Positions 16,652 through 25,924 of a DNA stretch of 64,000 nt are shown here, piece after piece. A program made the translations under genes and the position numbers. Every line of letters begins with the position of its first letter. The stretch's first letter is position 1. Source of the DNA: Nocardioides humi (lineage in GTDB: Bacteria > Actinomycetota > Actinomycetes > Propionibacteriales > Nocardioidaceae); contig NZ_CP041146.1 of NCBI RefSeq assembly GCF_006494775.1, forward strand, positions 1,178,001-1,242,000. The letters are read 5' to 3'. The notes under the pieces were generated by a model that saw only the letters and a program-made list of their open reading frames with translations, was not told the DNA's origin and made no database searches.

Positions 16652-18418
16652 ATGCCCTCGAGCTTCTCGGACGCCGACCCGACCGGACTCGGCCGAGGCC
16701 CCCTGACCCGCTGGTTGCCCGTGCTCCTGCACGCCCCCGCCGAGCCACTCGGGGCGCAGCCGTTCGAGGCCGCGTCGGGGCTCACGCCGGGTCGGCTCCT
16801 GGTGCGCGTGATGCTCTCGGCGAGGCGGATCACCGTCCCCGCGATGCTGCTGGCGATCGTGTGGCAGGTCGGCGAGTCGGCGGTTCCGGTGGTGATGGGG
16901 CTCGCGATCGACCGGGCGCTGGCGACCGGGGACGCGGGACAGCTGGTGCTGTGGCTGGCTGCGCTGGTGACCCTGTACGTCGCGCTGACGTCGGCGGCCA
17001 AGCTCTCGCTGCGGCTGACCGGCTATGCGGTGCAGCTGCTGCAGCACCGACTCCGTGCCACCCTCTCGACCGGCGTGCTGCACCCGGTCGGCGGCACTGC
17101 CCACGCGCCGGAGGGCGGCGTGGTCTCGGTGATGACGAACGACGTCACGCGCCTGTCCAACGCGGTGATCCTGGTGATCATCCCGGTCTCGAGGATCACC
17201 GCCATCGGGTTCATCGCGGCCTCGCTGTTGGCGACGCACTGGCTGCTCGGGCTCGTGGTGCTGATCGGGGCGCCGGTCGCGGTCTGGTCGATGGGCGTGC
17301 TCAGCGAGCGGCTCGCCCGGGACACCCGCGCGTACCAGGGACTGCTGGCCGCCACGGTCGGGCAGGCCACGGACCTGGTCGCCGGCTACCGGGTGATCAA
17401 GGGCGTGCGGGCCGAGGCCGAGGCGACGAGGCGGTACCGGCAGGCGAGCCAGGTGACCCTCGTCGGCGCACGGCGCAATGCGGGGCTGCTGGGGAGGTTC
17501 CTCCTGGGCTCGGGCGTGGTCAGCGGCACCTTCGTCGCCGGGGTGATGGGACTGGCCGGCTGGTTCGCCGTGGACGGGCAGCTGAGCGTCGGCGGGCTGA
17601 TCGCCGCCGTCGGCCTCACCCAGGCCCTGCTGCCGCAGATCCAGGCGATCGCAAGCACCTCGATCCCCAACCTCGCCGGCGCCCTCGCCTCGTCCGCGCG
17701 CGTCCTCGACGTGCTGCGGGACAACGCGACCTCAGCACCCGGACCGGACGACGCGACCCGGCGGGAGGTCGCGGCACTGCCGGCGCTGGACCTGTTCGTG
17801 CCCCACGCATCCGGGCCCGGCGTGACGGTCCGGGTGGAGCCCGGCGAGCTCGTGGGCGTGCGCGCCGACGACCGCACCGCCGCCCGGGTCGTCGAGGCGC
17901 TGCTGGACCCATGGTCCGAGGGCGAGGCCGAGGCCTGCGTCGAGGCGCGGCTCGACGGGATCGCCGCGCGGGAGCTGTCCCCGGTCGCGTACCGCTCCCG
18001 GCTCGTCGTCGCCCCGCACCGCGCCACGCTGTTCAGCGGCACGCTCCGCGACAACGTCGCCGTGACCGCGGGCGCGCCCGAGCGGGTGGACGCCGCGGTG
18101 CGAGCCGCCGCGTGCGACGACTTCGCAGCCGACCTCGAGGTCCCGGTCGGCGAGGGCGGCAACCGGCTCTCCGGCGGTCAGCGCCAGCGGGTCGCGCTCG
18201 CCCGCGCCCTGGCGAGCGACGCGCCGGTGCTCGTGCTGCACGACCCGACCACCGCGGTCGACTCCGTCACGGAGCAGGCGATCGCGGGCCGGCTGCGCGC
18301 CGTACGCACGGGCCGCTCGACCCTGCTGATCTCCTCCTCCCCGGCGCTTCTCGGCTGCTGCGACCGGGTCGTCGACCTGCTGGACGACGTGCCCGTGCCC
18401 GCGAGGACGGCGCGGTGA
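16652..18418 (+). CDS. ABC half-transporter with degenerate ATP site (IrtA/YbtP-like), first partner
   Basis: A 588-residue half-transporter: six membrane helices in residues 50-360, then a nucleotide-binding domain. In that domain the Walker A position near residue 400 reads 'VGVRADDRTAARVVEAL' with no GxxGxGKT/S; the Walker B region reads 'VLVLHDPTTAVD' (His for Asp, Asp for Glu); and the switch His is replaced in 'LLISSSPALL'. The signature 'LSGGQRQRVALARAL' near 506 is intact. This domain probably cannot hydrolyse ATP itself but supplies the signature to its partner. The ATG at 16652 lies seven bases after the esterase stop with GGAG upstream. By analogy to mycobacterial IrtAB and YbtPQ, the pair may import ferric siderophore despite its exporter fold. 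Confidence 0.88.
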   Translation: MPSSFSDADPTGLGRGPLTRWLPVLLHAPAEPLGAQPFEAASGLTPGRLLVRVMLSARRITVPAMLLAIVWQVGESAVPVVMGLAIDRALATGDAGQLVLWLAALVTLYVALTSAAKLSLRLTGYAVQLLQHRLRATLSTGVLHPVGGTAHAPEGGVVSVMTNDVTRLSNAVILVIIPVSRITAIGFIAASLLATHWLLGLVVLIGAPVAVWSMGVLSERLARDTRAYQGLLAATVGQATDLVAGYRVIKGVRAEAEATRRYRQASQVTLVGARRNAGLLGRFLLGSGVVSGTFVAGVMGLAGWFAVDGQLSVGGLIAAVGLTQALLPQIQAIASTSIPNLAGALASSARVLDVLRDNATSAPGPDDATRREVAALPALDLFVPHASGPGVTVRVEPGELVGVRADDRTAARVVEALLDPWSEGEAEACVEARLDGIAARELSPVAYRSRLVVAPHRATLFSGTLRDNVAVTAGAPERVDAAVRAAACDDFAADLEVPVGEGGNRLSGGQRQRVALARALASDAPVLVLHDPTTAVDSVTEQAIAGRLRAVRTGRSTLLISSSPALLGCCDRVVDLLDDVPVPARTAR

Positions 18419-20181
18419 GCGGTGCAGCGGCGACCGGGGCCGCGCCGCCCGAGGGCGGGCTGCCGGTCGCGGACGGTCGCGAGACCGCCGTCGAGGTCTG
18501 GCGGCTCAGCCGCGGGCACCGGCTCCGACTCGTCGCGGTGGGGGCGCTGGGCATCGCCAGCACCGGCGTCGACCTGATCCCGCCGGCGGCGATCGGCTTC
18601 CTCGTCGACCGGGTGCAGGCGGGCACCGCAGACCCCGGCACCGTGCTGACGATCACGGCCGTCATGGCGCTCTCGGCGGTCCTCGGCGCAGCGGGCACCG
18701 CGCTGACGATCCTGCTCGCCACCCGCGTCTACCACACCATCCTCGCCGCGCTCCGCGAGCGGCTCGTGGGCCGCGCCCTGACGCTCCCCCAGCACCTCGT
18801 CGAACGCGCCGGCACCGGAGACCTGATCTCCCGGTCCAGCGACGACGTCACCGCCGTGGCCGACGCCGCCCCCGCCGTGATCCCGGTGCTCACCGTCACC
18901 GCCTTCACCATCGTCGTGTCGCTGGGCGGGCTCGCAGCGCTGGAATGGCCCTACGCCGCCGCCTTCGCCGTCGTACTGCCCGTCTATGCACTCGCCATGC
19001 GGTGGTACCTGCGCACCGGTCCGCGGGTGTACCGCGCCGAGCGGGCGGCGATGAGCGCGCGTGCCCAGCAGATCCTCGAGTCGCAGCGCGGCTACGCCAC
19101 CGTGCTCGGCTTCGGGCTCGCCCAGCAGCGGCATCGCGCGGTCATGACGGACTCCTGGGGCGTCGCGGTGCAGGCGCTGCGCGCCCGGACCGTGCAGAGC
19201 ATGCTCAACGCCCGCCTCAACCTCGGCGAGTGCCTGAGCCTCGCCTCCGTGCTCGTCGTCGGCTTCGTCCTCATCGACCACGGAGCGTCGACCGTCGGCG
19301 GCGTCACCACCGCGATGCTGCTCGTGCTGCGTCTGCTCGGACCGGTCAGCCAGCTGCTGTTCGTCATCGACACCCTCCAGTCGGCGCTCGCATCGCTGAG
19401 CCGCATGATCGGTGTCGTCACCCTTCCGGAGTCTGCGGGCGAGCCGACGGCGACGGTGGAGGCAGGCACCGCCGTCCGGCTCCGCGACGTCACGTTCAGG
19501 TACGACGGCGGCCCGCGCGTGCTCGACGACATCACCCTGGACCTGCCGACCGGGCAGCACGTCGCCGTCGTCGGCGCCTCGGGAGCGGGGAAGACCACGC
19601 TCGCGGCCGTGGTCGCCGGCATCCACCCACCCGACGCCGGGACCGTGACACGACCCGACCACGTCGCGGTGATCACCCAGGAGGTGCACGTGTTCGCCGG
19701 GACCGTGCGCGAGAACCTCACCCTCGCCGCGTCCGGGGCCACCGACCGCGACCTCCTCGCGGCACTCGACGCCACCGGCGCGGCTCGCCTGCTCGACCTG
19801 CTTCCGGACGCCCTCGACACGAGGGTCGGCACCGGCGGGCACCCGCTCACCGACGCACAGGCCCAACAGCTCGCCCTCGCTCGCGTGCTGCTCGCCGACC
19901 CGGATCTCGCGATCCTCGACGAAGCCACCGCCGAGGCCGGCTCCGCGCACGCCGAGCAGCTGGACCGGGCCGTCCTCGCGGTCCTCGCCGGCCGAACCGG
20001 AATCGTGATCGCCCACCGGCTCTCCCAGGCCGCGGCCTGCGACCGGATCGTCGTCCTGGAGCAGGGTCGTATCGCCGAGACGGGGACGCACGCCGAGCTG
20101 GTCGCGGCCCACGGCGGGTACGCCGCCCTGTGGTCCGCGTGGGAGAGGGGACAGGCCCCCAGCAGGGCGAACGGGTCGTGA
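18415..20181 (+). CDS. ABC half-transporter with intact catalytic residues (IrtB/YbtQ-like), second partner
   Basis: A 588-residue half-transporter, the same length as its partner. Six membrane helices cover about residues 30-325. The nucleotide-binding domain has intact Walker A 'GASGAGKTT' near 387, Walker B 'LAILDEAT' near 497 and the switch His in 'IVIAHRLSQ' near 530, but its signature is eroded to 'LTDAQAQQLALARV' where LSGGQ is expected. Together with the first partner this gives one complete ATP site (Walker A/B here, signature there) and one dead site, as in asymmetric heterodimeric ABC transporters. The GTG start overlaps the upstream stop (GTGA). This is the last gene of the siderophore operon. 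Confidence 0.9.
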   Translation: MSGAAATGAAPPEGGLPVADGRETAVEVWRLSRGHRLRLVAVGALGIASTGVDLIPPAAIGFLVDRVQAGTADPGTVLTITAVMALSAVLGAAGTALTILLATRVYHTILAALRERLVGRALTLPQHLVERAGTGDLISRSSDDVTAVADAAPAVIPVLTVTAFTIVVSLGGLAALEWPYAAAFAVVLPVYALAMRWYLRTGPRVYRAERAAMSARAQQILESQRGYATVLGFGLAQQRHRAVMTDSWGVAVQALRARTVQSMLNARLNLGECLSLASVLVVGFVLIDHGASTVGGVTTAMLLVLRLLGPVSQLLFVIDTLQSALASLSRMIGVVTLPESAGEPTATVEAGTAVRLRDVTFRYDGGPRVLDDITLDLPTGQHVAVVGASGAGKTTLAAVVAGIHPPDAGTVTRPDHVAVITQEVHVFAGTVRENLTLAASGATDRDLLAALDATGAARLLDLLPDALDTRVGTGGHPLTDAQAQQLALARVLLADPDLAILDEATAEAGSAHAEQLDRAVLAVLAGRTGIVIAHRLSQAAACDRIVVLEQGRIAETGTHAELVAAHGGYAALWSAWERGQAPSRANGS

Positions 20182-20232
20182 CGGCCCTCGATACCCTGCC
20201 TTGGTGGCGGTGAGGGTCTCGAGAGGCGATGC

Positions 20233-20445
20233 GATCGCCCCGGGTCGGCGCTGTTGGCCCTGCACGCCCGGGTGCAGAGCGTCACCCGGGAGCGGATGGA
20301 CCAGGCCGTCGCCGAGGGCAAGGGCCTGCTGCAGAGCTGGTGCATGCGTGGCGCGCCGTCCTACTTCCCGACCGCTGCTCGAAGTCGAGCTCGCCGAGCG
20401 GATCGCGGACAAGCTGACGAAGAGACGACGCGGCGTCTGGTAGCG
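20233..20445 (+). pseudogene. remnant of a winged-helix DNA-binding domain protein
   Basis: The frame at 20233-20370 reads 'DRPGSALLALHARVQSV' and then 'LLQSWCMRGAPSYFPTA', which resembles a central part of the actinobacterial winged-helix DNA-binding domain (HTH_42/YcaQ-like) family, where 'PGSALLALxARV' and 'WCMRGAPxxxP' are typical. There is no start before it and the similarity stops after 'PTA'; a different frame then reads 'LLEVELAERIADKL' to a stop at 20443. Only about 45 of some 350 residues are left. I regard it as a decayed gene. The rest of the 20182-20628 gap holds nothing else except the tmRNA terminator. Confidence 0.45.
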
Positions 20446-20583
20446 GGAAGGCCCGTACGCCGCTGTCCGGCCCTCGGCGAAGCGGTCGTGCACTTCTGCA
20501 TCCGCATCCTCACCTTGAAGGGGTCGTCTGCCTCACACCGCGAGACGGGAACAAGGCACGGTCCTCGTGGACCACAACGAAGC
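20446..20583. other. intergenic stretch without recognisable gene
   Basis: Between the decayed winged-helix gene and the ssrA terminator I see no conserved coding frame, RNA fold or repeat. Short open frames on both strands here have no recognisable motif and no ribosome-binding site. Confidence 0.4.
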
Positions 20584-20613
20584 AACCCTGCCCCCGTGAT
20601 CGGGGGCAGGGTT
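20584..20613 (-). terminator. intrinsic terminator of ssrA
   Basis: A 13-base perfect stem (AACCCTGCCCCCG pairing with CGGGGGCAGGGTT) closes a four-base loop, 15 bases beyond the 3' CCA of tmRNA. Downstream on the minus strand the sequence is T-rich for this genome. Position and strength fit the end of the ssrA transcript. Confidence 0.8.
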
Positions 20614-20628
20614 GGAACTTCGATCGGA

Positions 20629-20999
20629 TGGTGGAGCTGCGGGGAATCGAACCCCGGTCCTCGAGCGCCGAGCCAGGTCTTCTCCGGGTGCAGTCCGTGC
20701 TGGCGTTTTCTCGGCCCCGGCGCTCGCACGAACACGTCGCCGACAGGCCCAGTCAGGTTTGAGTCCCGATCAGCCGCCCTGACGGCAACTGGTCAGCAAG
20801 TCTCCTGGATGACGCCTGGGTCCGGGACGGAGACGGATGCCCGGTCAGACGCTTCGATCACCGCGTCAGGCGGCGAGAGCGAAGGAACTGCGCTTAGCGT
20901 TGGCAGTTATTGGTTTCCAGCGATCGTTTACGAGATGACGCTGGCTTCTCGACCCGCTTCCCCTGGAACAAACGTCCCAAGTCGAAACCGATCAGCCCC
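20629..20999 (-). ncRNA. ssrA: transfer-messenger RNA (tmRNA)
   Basis: Both tRNA-like ends are present: the 5' end GGGGCTGATCGG at 20999 and the 3' end CAGCTCC-ACCA at 20629, which pair over seven bases with one G-U, and a T-arm GGGGAATCGAACCCC just inside. The tag frame runs from 20904 to 20866 and encodes ANAKRSSFALAA followed by TGA, which fits the actinobacterial tag pattern (A N/D ... ALAA). The AATAACTGCC context precedes the resume codon. tmRNA with SmpB rescues stalled ribosomes and tags the nascent chain for degradation. Length of about 371 bases is usual for a one-piece tmRNA. smpB lies about 1 kb away on the same strand. Confidence 0.95.
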
Positions 21000-21125
21000 T
21001 CTTGAGTTGTACCTGTCCAACACTACCGGTACCCCACGACATTCCCCACCAGGTTTCGGTGGCCCGCTCAGACGGCCGGGGTGGTCGATCTTGTCGAGCC
21101 GGCGTCGATCCCGTCGTTCACGGCG

Positions 21126-22046
21126 TCATGGTGCCTCGTCTCCCGAGATCGTGTGCCCGAGCAGCCGGACGGCGTTGCGCCAGCACACGTCACGCAGCCA
21201 GTCCTCCCCCAGCCCGAGATCGGCGAGCCAGCCGAGCTGGTCGGCGTAGCGGAACGGCAGGGTCGGGAAGTCGGAGCCGTAGACGACGCGGTCCTGCAGC
21301 GCGGCCAGCCGTGGGACGAGGTCGGGGGCGAGGCCGCCCTGCCCGCCGTACGGGTCGGTGAAGAACGGTGCCAGCGCCATCGAGGTGTCGAGGTGGACGC
21401 CGTCGTACCGCTCGGCGAGGTCGAGGAAGTCGGCGGTCTCGGGGGTGCCGAGGTGCGCGACGAGGACCCGGAGACGGGGGAAGCGGCGCAGCAGCCGGGT
21501 CGTCGCGGCGGGTCCGGTGTACGGCGTGCCGACCGGGCCGGAGCCGACGTGCGCGACGACGGGCGTGCCGCTGTCCGCCAGCGTGCCCCACACGTCGTCG
21601 AGCAGCGGGTCGTCGACGTGGAAGCGGCCGACCTGGGAGTGGACCTTGAAGAGCGCGACGCCGTCGCGGACCAGCCGCTCGACGTACGACGGCGCCTCGG
21701 GCTCGGGGTAGAGGGTCGCGGTCCACAGCGCCTCGGGCACGTCGGCGGCGAAGGCGCGGCTCCAGTCGTTGAGGTAGTCGGCGACGCCGGGCTTGTGGGC
21801 GTAGGGCAGCGTGGGGAACCGGCGCACGCCGAAGTCCCGCAGCAGCCGGAGCCGGGTGGCGGCGTCGAACCGGTAGCGGATCGGCCAGTCGCGGCCGATC
21901 AGCTCGCCGCCGTTGTCGAACTCGCGCCACACCGCGCGCTCGATCGGCGGCGGGAGGAAGTGGACGTGGAGGTCCATCAGCCCCGGCAGCCCGAGTCCCT
22001 GCCAGAAGGACCGGACCTCGCCCGCCTCCTGCGCGAGATCAGTCAC
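21126..22046 (-). CDS. amidohydrolase-family (amidohydrolase 2) metal-dependent hydrolase
   Basis: A 306-residue TIM-barrel hydrolase. The metal-binding '[10 protein letters not shown]' motif (HxH) is at about residues 25-34, further ligands are likely the His residues in '[10 protein letters not shown]' and '[10 protein letters not shown]', and the catalytic Asp lies in '[12 protein letters not shown]' near 263. This pattern is that of the amidohydrolase-2 (decarboxylase/lactonase-like) family; the substrate is unknown. The GTG start at 22046 lies inside the last codons of smpB, eight bases before its end, so the two genes are probably translationally coupled. Nothing in the sequence links its chemistry to ribosome rescue. 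Confidence 0.88.
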   Translation of the reverse strand: MTDLAQEAGEVRSFWQGLGLPGLMDLHVHFLPPPIERAVWREFDNGGELIGRDWPIRYRFDAATRLRLLRDFGVRRFPTLPYAHKPGVADYLNDWSRAFAADVPEALWTATLYPEPEAPSYVERLVRDGVALFKVHSQVGRFHVDDPLLDDVWGTLADSGTPVVAHVGSGPVGTPYTGPAATTRLLRRFPRLRVLVAHLGTPETADFLDLAERYDGVHLDTSMALAPFFTDPYGGQGGLAPDLVPRLAALQDRVVYGSDFPTLPFRYADQLGWLADLGLGEDWLRDVCWRNAVRLLGHTISGDEAP

Positions 22047-22551
22047 GCATGCCCTTGAGCCGGCGCCCGATCGCCTCTTCCTTCTCCCGGTCGGCGGTGC
22101 GCTCGGCGATGGCCTGGCGCTTGTCCCAGCTCTTCTTGCCCTTGGCGAGCCCGATCTCGACCTTGGCGCGGCCCTTGACGAAGTAGAGCGCCAGCGGGAT
22201 GACGGTGTGCCCCTTCTCGCTGACCTTGCGCTCGATCTTGTCGATCTCGTCGCGGTGCAGGAGCAGCTTGCGCTTGCGGCGGGCGGCGTGGTTGGTCCAG
22301 GTGCCCTGGGCGTACTCGGGGATGTGGACGCCGTGCAGCCACGCCTCGCCGCCGTCGATGTCGACGAAGCCGTCGACCAGGCTCGCGCGGCCCAGCCGCA
22401 GCGACTTCACCTCGGTGCCCTGGAGCACCATGCCGGCCTCGAAGGTGTCCTCGATGTGGTAGTCGTGGCGCGCCTTCTTGTTGGACGCGACGAGCTTGCG
22501 CCCGCTCGCGTCCTCCTTCTTCGCACCCGACTTGCCCGACGACTTGGCCAT
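22039..22551 (-). CDS. smpB: SsrA-binding protein SmpB
   Basis: A 170-residue SmpB, slightly longer than the usual 155-160 because of a Lys/Ser-rich N-terminal extension ([14 protein letters not shown]). The oligonucleotide-binding core shows the expected motifs: '[18 protein letters not shown]', '[10 protein letters not shown]', 'DGFVDI', 'HGVHIPEY', '[13 protein letters not shown]' and 'VIPLALYF', ending in the basic tail '[12 protein letters not shown]'. The ATG at 22551 is chosen because the conserved part follows at once; an in-frame start nine codons upstream has no support. SmpB carries tmRNA into stalled ribosomes. It sits between the M23 peptidase gene and the amidohydrolase gene, with ssrA just beyond. 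Confidence 0.97.
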   Translation of the reverse strand: MAKSSGKSGAKKEDASGRKLVASNKKARHDYHIEDTFEAGMVLQGTEVKSLRLGRASLVDGFVDIDGGEAWLHGVHIPEYAQGTWTNHAARRKRKLLLHRDEIDKIERKVSEKGHTVIPLALYFVKGRAKVEIGLAKGKKSWDKRQAIAERTADREKEEAIGRRLKGMRD

Positions 22552-22586
22552 GAGACCGATTCTCTCAGGACCGCGCAATGCGGTTT

Positions 22587-23897
22587 CTACAGGTACGTCA
22601 TCGGGTCGACGGTGTCGCCGTTGCGCATCACGATGAAGTGGAGGTGGCAGCCGGTGGACCAGCCGGTGCTGCCGGAGTACCCGACGACCTGGCCGCGCTT
22701 GACCTTCGCGCCCTCACCCACGGCGTACTTGCTGAGGTGGTTGTAGACCAGGACGATGTCGGCGCCGTTGACCTTGCCGATCGCGAGGTAGAGCCGGTTG
22801 CCGTAGACCTCGTCGTAGTACTCGTTGATCACGGTGCCGGACTCGCCGGCCCACAGCGCGGCGCCGCAGCCGGTGCCGAAGTCGGTGCCGTTGTGGAGGC
22901 CCCAGTACCCGTAGATCGGGTGGATCCGGTAGCCGTACGGCGAGGTGACGCGCCCGGGGCCCGGACGGGCGAGCAGGCCGTTGGTGTCGCCGTTGTAGCT
23001 GCCGCCCTGCTTCTTCGAGAGCTCGATGATCTTGGCCTTGATCTTGGCCTCGCGCTTCTCCAGCCGGCGCAGAGCCTTGCGGTCGGCCTCGCGGGCGGCG
23101 ACGACCTCCTTGCGCACGCCCTTGGTGTGCGTGACCAGCCCGGCGATCTCGGTCTCGGTCGCCGCGGCCCGGTTCACGAGCGCGGTGACCGTGGCGACGT
23201 TGTCGTCGGCGGCCTTCTTCGCGTCGGCGACCTGGTCGCGCGCGGCGCGGACCTCGGTCCGCTGCTGCTCCATCGCGTCCTCGGCGGCGTTGAGCGCGAC
23301 CAGCGCGTCGTTCTGGCGGCCGACGACCACCTCGTTGGTGGTCTCGCCCATCAGCACGTCCTCGATCGTGCCGGCATCGGCGTACGCCGACAGGAGGGCC
23401 AGCCTGCTGTCCCCCCGGGTCGCGATGCCGATGAGCGTGTCGCGGCTCGCCTCCCGCTGGACCGCGACCTCGGCGCGGGCCTGCGCCAGCGCGGTCCTGG
23501 CCACCGTCAGCCGGCCCTCGGCCTCGGTGAGCTGGGTGGCGAGCGTGGCCGCGGCGGCCTGCGCGGTGGCGAGGTCGGCCCGGACGGACGCGAGCCGGGT
23601 GCGGGCGTCGCCGAGCTCCGCCTTGGCCTTCTTCAGCCGCTTGGCGATCTTCGCGACCTTCTTGCTGGCCTCGTGGATGTCGCCCTTGACGCCGGCGATC
23701 TCGCCACGGACCTGGTTCTGCTTGTCCTTGAGGTCGTCACGGTCGTCGGCGTGGGCCAGGGGGACCGCGAGCCCGGCGATGGCGATGACGACGGCGACCG
23801 CGGTCACCAGCCACTGGGGGTGGGCCCACACGGGCAGCCTGTCGCGCAGGTCGGGCAGGGCACGGCGCAGCCACAGGGCGCTGGGGAAGAAGCGCAC
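22587..23897 (-). CDS. EnvC-like M23 peptidoglycan endopeptidase with coiled coil
   Basis: A 436-residue protein. A hydrophobic segment at about residues 30-48 ('[19 protein letters not shown]') is the signal or anchor; residues 52-300 form a long coiled coil rich in Ala, Lys and Glu; residues 310-436 are an M23 (LytM) domain with 'LHNGTDFG' (HxxxD zinc ligands) near 336 and 'GCHLHF' near 418. Zinc ligands appear intact. Coiled-coil M23 proteins encoded beside ftsEX are the usual FtsEX-activated cell-wall hydrolases (EnvC in proteobacteria; RipC plays this part in mycobacteria). The location directly after ftsX supports that role at the division septum. Confidence 0.93.
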   Translation of the reverse strand: MRFFPSALWLRRALPDLRDRLPVWAHPQWLVTAVAVVIAIAGLAVPLAHADDRDDLKDKQNQVRGEIAGVKGDIHEASKKVAKIAKRLKKAKAELGDARTRLASVRADLATAQAAAATLATQLTEAEGRLTVARTALAQARAEVAVQREASRDTLIGIATRGDSRLALLSAYADAGTIEDVLMGETTNEVVVGRQNDALVALNAAEDAMEQQRTEVRAARDQVADAKKAADDNVATVTALVNRAAATETEIAGLVTHTKGVRKEVVAAREADRKALRRLEKREAKIKAKIIELSKKQGGSYNGDTNGLLARPGPGRVTSPYGYRIHPIYGYWGLHNGTDFGTGCGAALWAGESGTVINEYYDEVYGNRLYLAIGKVNGADIVLVYNHLSKYAVGEGAKVKRGQVVGYSGSTGWSTGCHLHFIVMRNGDTVDPMTYL

Positions 23898-23952
23898 AGT
23901 CAGACCAATCGATGTTCGGGGAAGTGAACAAGGCGACCGTAGTCGCCGCGGG

Positions 23953-24899
23953 TCAGACTTTGACGTATTTGCGGGTCAGCAGGAGTGTCGGGATCAGCGT
24001 GAGCGCCGGGCCGAGGATGACGATGCCCGGCGGGAACAGCCCGATCAGCGCCTGGGCGTAGTCGCCCCAGTCGACCCACGGCAGGAACTGGACGTGGTCG
24101 GCCAGCGCCCGCTCCACCCCCCAGTACTGGAACGCGGCGAGTACGCCGGCCGCGAGGGCGACGCCGACGATCGCGGCGACCAGGGCCTCCAGGAGGAAGG
24201 GCAGGGCGATGTAGAGCGTCGACGCGCCGACCAGCCGCATGATCCCGATCTCGCGCCGGCGCGCCAGGGCGGCCAGGCGGATGGTGTTCGTGACCTGCAG
24301 CAGGGCCGCGAAGAGCAGGAAGCCGGCGCCGATCCAGGAGCCGTACTTGAGCACCGTCATGATCCCGAAGATCTGGCCCAGCGCCTTGCGCTGGTCCTTG
24401 ATGACCGACACGCCGTCGAGGCCCTCGAGGGCGCTGATGATGCCGTCGGCCCGCTCGGGGTCTTCAGGGTCACCCAGTACGCCGCCGGCCAGCGCTCGAC
24501 CGTCACCACCGGGTCGGGGCCCTCGAAGGCCGCCTCGGTGTTGCTGCGTTTGGCCTGCTCGTACGCGCGCTGGTAGCCCTCCTCCTTGGACTGGAAGGTC
24601 GAGGAGGCGACCTCGTCGCTGTCGTCGATCTCCTTCTCGATCCGCTGCTGCTGGTCGGCGGTGACCTCACCGCTCGCGCAGTTCGGGCTGTGGGAGGGGT
24701 CGTCGTCGGTGCAGAGGTTGACCAGGATCTTGAGCTCGTCGCCCAGGCTGTCGCGGGCGACGGTGGCCTCGCGCTGGACCAGGATGCCGATGCCCGCCAG
24801 CGACAGCGACACGAACAGCGTGAGGATCACCGCCAGGTGCATCGACAGGTTGCGTCGCAGGCCCGTGCGGAGCTCGGTGAAGACGTAGCGCAGCTGCAT
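23953..24899 (-). CDS. ftsX: cell-division ABC transporter membrane subunit FtsX (apparent frameshift at 24457-24460)
   Basis: About 315 residues once joined. The N-terminal piece ('MQLRYVFTELRTGLRRNL', first helix, extracellular loop with two Cys in 'NLCTDDDPSHSPNCASG', and 'AAYWVTLK') and the C-terminal piece ('SVIKDQRKALGQIFGIM', three helices, 'ARRREIGIMRLVGAS') are in different frames. Restoring one base in the G4 run at 24457-24460 gives 'TLKTPERADGIISALEG', the normal FtsX sequence. FtsX with FtsE transmits ATP hydrolysis to a periplasmic-side wall hydrolase, here probably the adjacent M23 protein. A truly broken ftsX beside intact ftsE and hydrolase genes would be surprising, so I favour an assembly error. 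Confidence 0.9.
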
Positions 24900-24936
24900 G
24901 GATCGGAGACTCTCTCGTTGCTGTGGTGGGTCGAGC

Positions 24937-25626
24937 TCAGTGCTGGAAGCCGTAGCTGCCGGACGCCTCGTCGCGCACGACCTTGCCGTGGTCCAGCTCG
25001 ATCACCCGCTTGGTGAACTGGTCGACGATGCCGTGGTCGTGGGTGGCCATCACGACCGTCGTACCGGTGCCGTTGATGTCGCCCAGGAGGTTCATGATCC
25101 CGACGGAGGTGGCCGGGTCGAGGTTGCCGGTCGGCTCATCGGCGATCAGGATCATCGGCCGGTTGACGAACGCGCGGGCGATGGCCACCCGCTGCTGCTC
25201 GCCGCCGGAGAGCTCGTCGGGCATCCGGTCGCCCTTGTCCTTCAGGCCCACCAGCTCGAGGGTCTCGGGCACCACCTTGCCGATCTCGCGGCGCGACTTG
25301 CCGATCACCTGCTGGGCGAAGGCGACGTTCTCCGCGACGGTCTTGTTGGGCAGCAGCCGGAAGTCCTGGAACACGGTGCCGATCTGGCGCCGCAGCCGGG
25401 GCACCTTCCAGCCGGCCATCCGGTTGATCTCCTTGCCGGCGACGTGCACGCGCCCGGTGGTCGGCCTCAGCTCGCGCAGCACCAGCCGCAGCGCGGTGGA
25501 CTTGCCGGAGCCCGACGTGCCGACGAGGTAGACGAACTCGCCCTTGTCGATGTCGAGGGTGACCTGGTCGAGCGCCGGCCGGCCGGGACCGGGGTAGCGC
25601 TTGGTGACCTTCTCGAAGCGAATCAC
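24937..25626 (-). CDS. ftsE: cell-division ABC transporter ATPase FtsE
   Basis: A 229-residue ABC ATPase of typical FtsE length. It shows '[13 protein letters not shown]'-type N-terminus (GTG start), Walker A 'GTSGSGKST' near residue 37, Q-loop '[10 protein letters not shown]' (FtsE-characteristic), signature '[14 protein letters not shown]' near 140, Walker B '[12 protein letters not shown]' and switch '[10 protein letters not shown]'. The GTG at 25626 is preferred since the conserved region begins there and GGAG lies upstream; a longer frame continues upstream without homology. It precedes ftsX by 37 bases in the same direction. FtsE binds FtsX at the division site. Confidence 0.96.
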   Translation of the reverse strand: MIRFEKVTKRYPGPGRPALDQVTLDIDKGEFVYLVGTSGSGKSTALRLVLRELRPTTGRVHVAGKEINRMAGWKVPRLRRQIGTVFQDFRLLPNKTVAENVAFAQQVIGKSRREIGKVVPETLELVGLKDKGDRMPDELSGGEQQRVAIARAFVNRPMILIADEPTGNLDPATSVGIMNLLGDINGTGTTVVMATHDHGIVDQFTKRVIELDHGKVVRDEASGSYGFQH

Positions 25627-25911
25627 CGGTGGTCGTCTCCGGAGGCTCGTCGGGGGTGGAGCGGGTCTGAACGAAGTGGCCCCCGAGTGCGTGCCTGGCA
25701 AGGCGGCGGAGCGACGGCATACCGGGTTGTCTTCCGAGCGACGCCGACGCAGCCAGGTGCGTGCTCGGGGCGCGGGACACACGACGAGGTTCCGGGGATG
25801 ACCACCAGCCTGACGGTACGCCACGCCCGAAGACGACCGGCGGAGGCGTTGCCCGGTGCGTCGTGGCGATGGAGAGGCACGTCACGTCGCCGGTGCCGCG
25901 CACCGCGTCGG
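25627..25911. other. divergent intergenic region between ftsE and a secreted-protein gene
   Basis: About 285 bases with no gene I can support. It must hold the promoter of the ftsE-ftsX-M23 unit on the minus strand. On the plus strand the -10 box of the next gene lies at its right edge. No hairpin or repeat stands out. Confidence 0.5.
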
Positions 25912-25917
25912 TAGGGT
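25912..25917 (+). promoter_or_regulatory. putative -10 box of a leaderless promoter
   Basis: TAGGGT ends seven bases before the GTG at 25925, identical in sequence and spacing to the box before the response-regulator gene at 6218. It fixes the GTG as the likely start, because the frame is open further upstream. Confidence 0.5.
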
Positions 25918-25924
25918 GACCTGC

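Noticed and set aside
20629..20660. A tRNA-like T-arm and CCA end.
   Set aside because: It belongs to tmRNA: the matching acceptor strand lies 340 bases away and a tag frame lies between.
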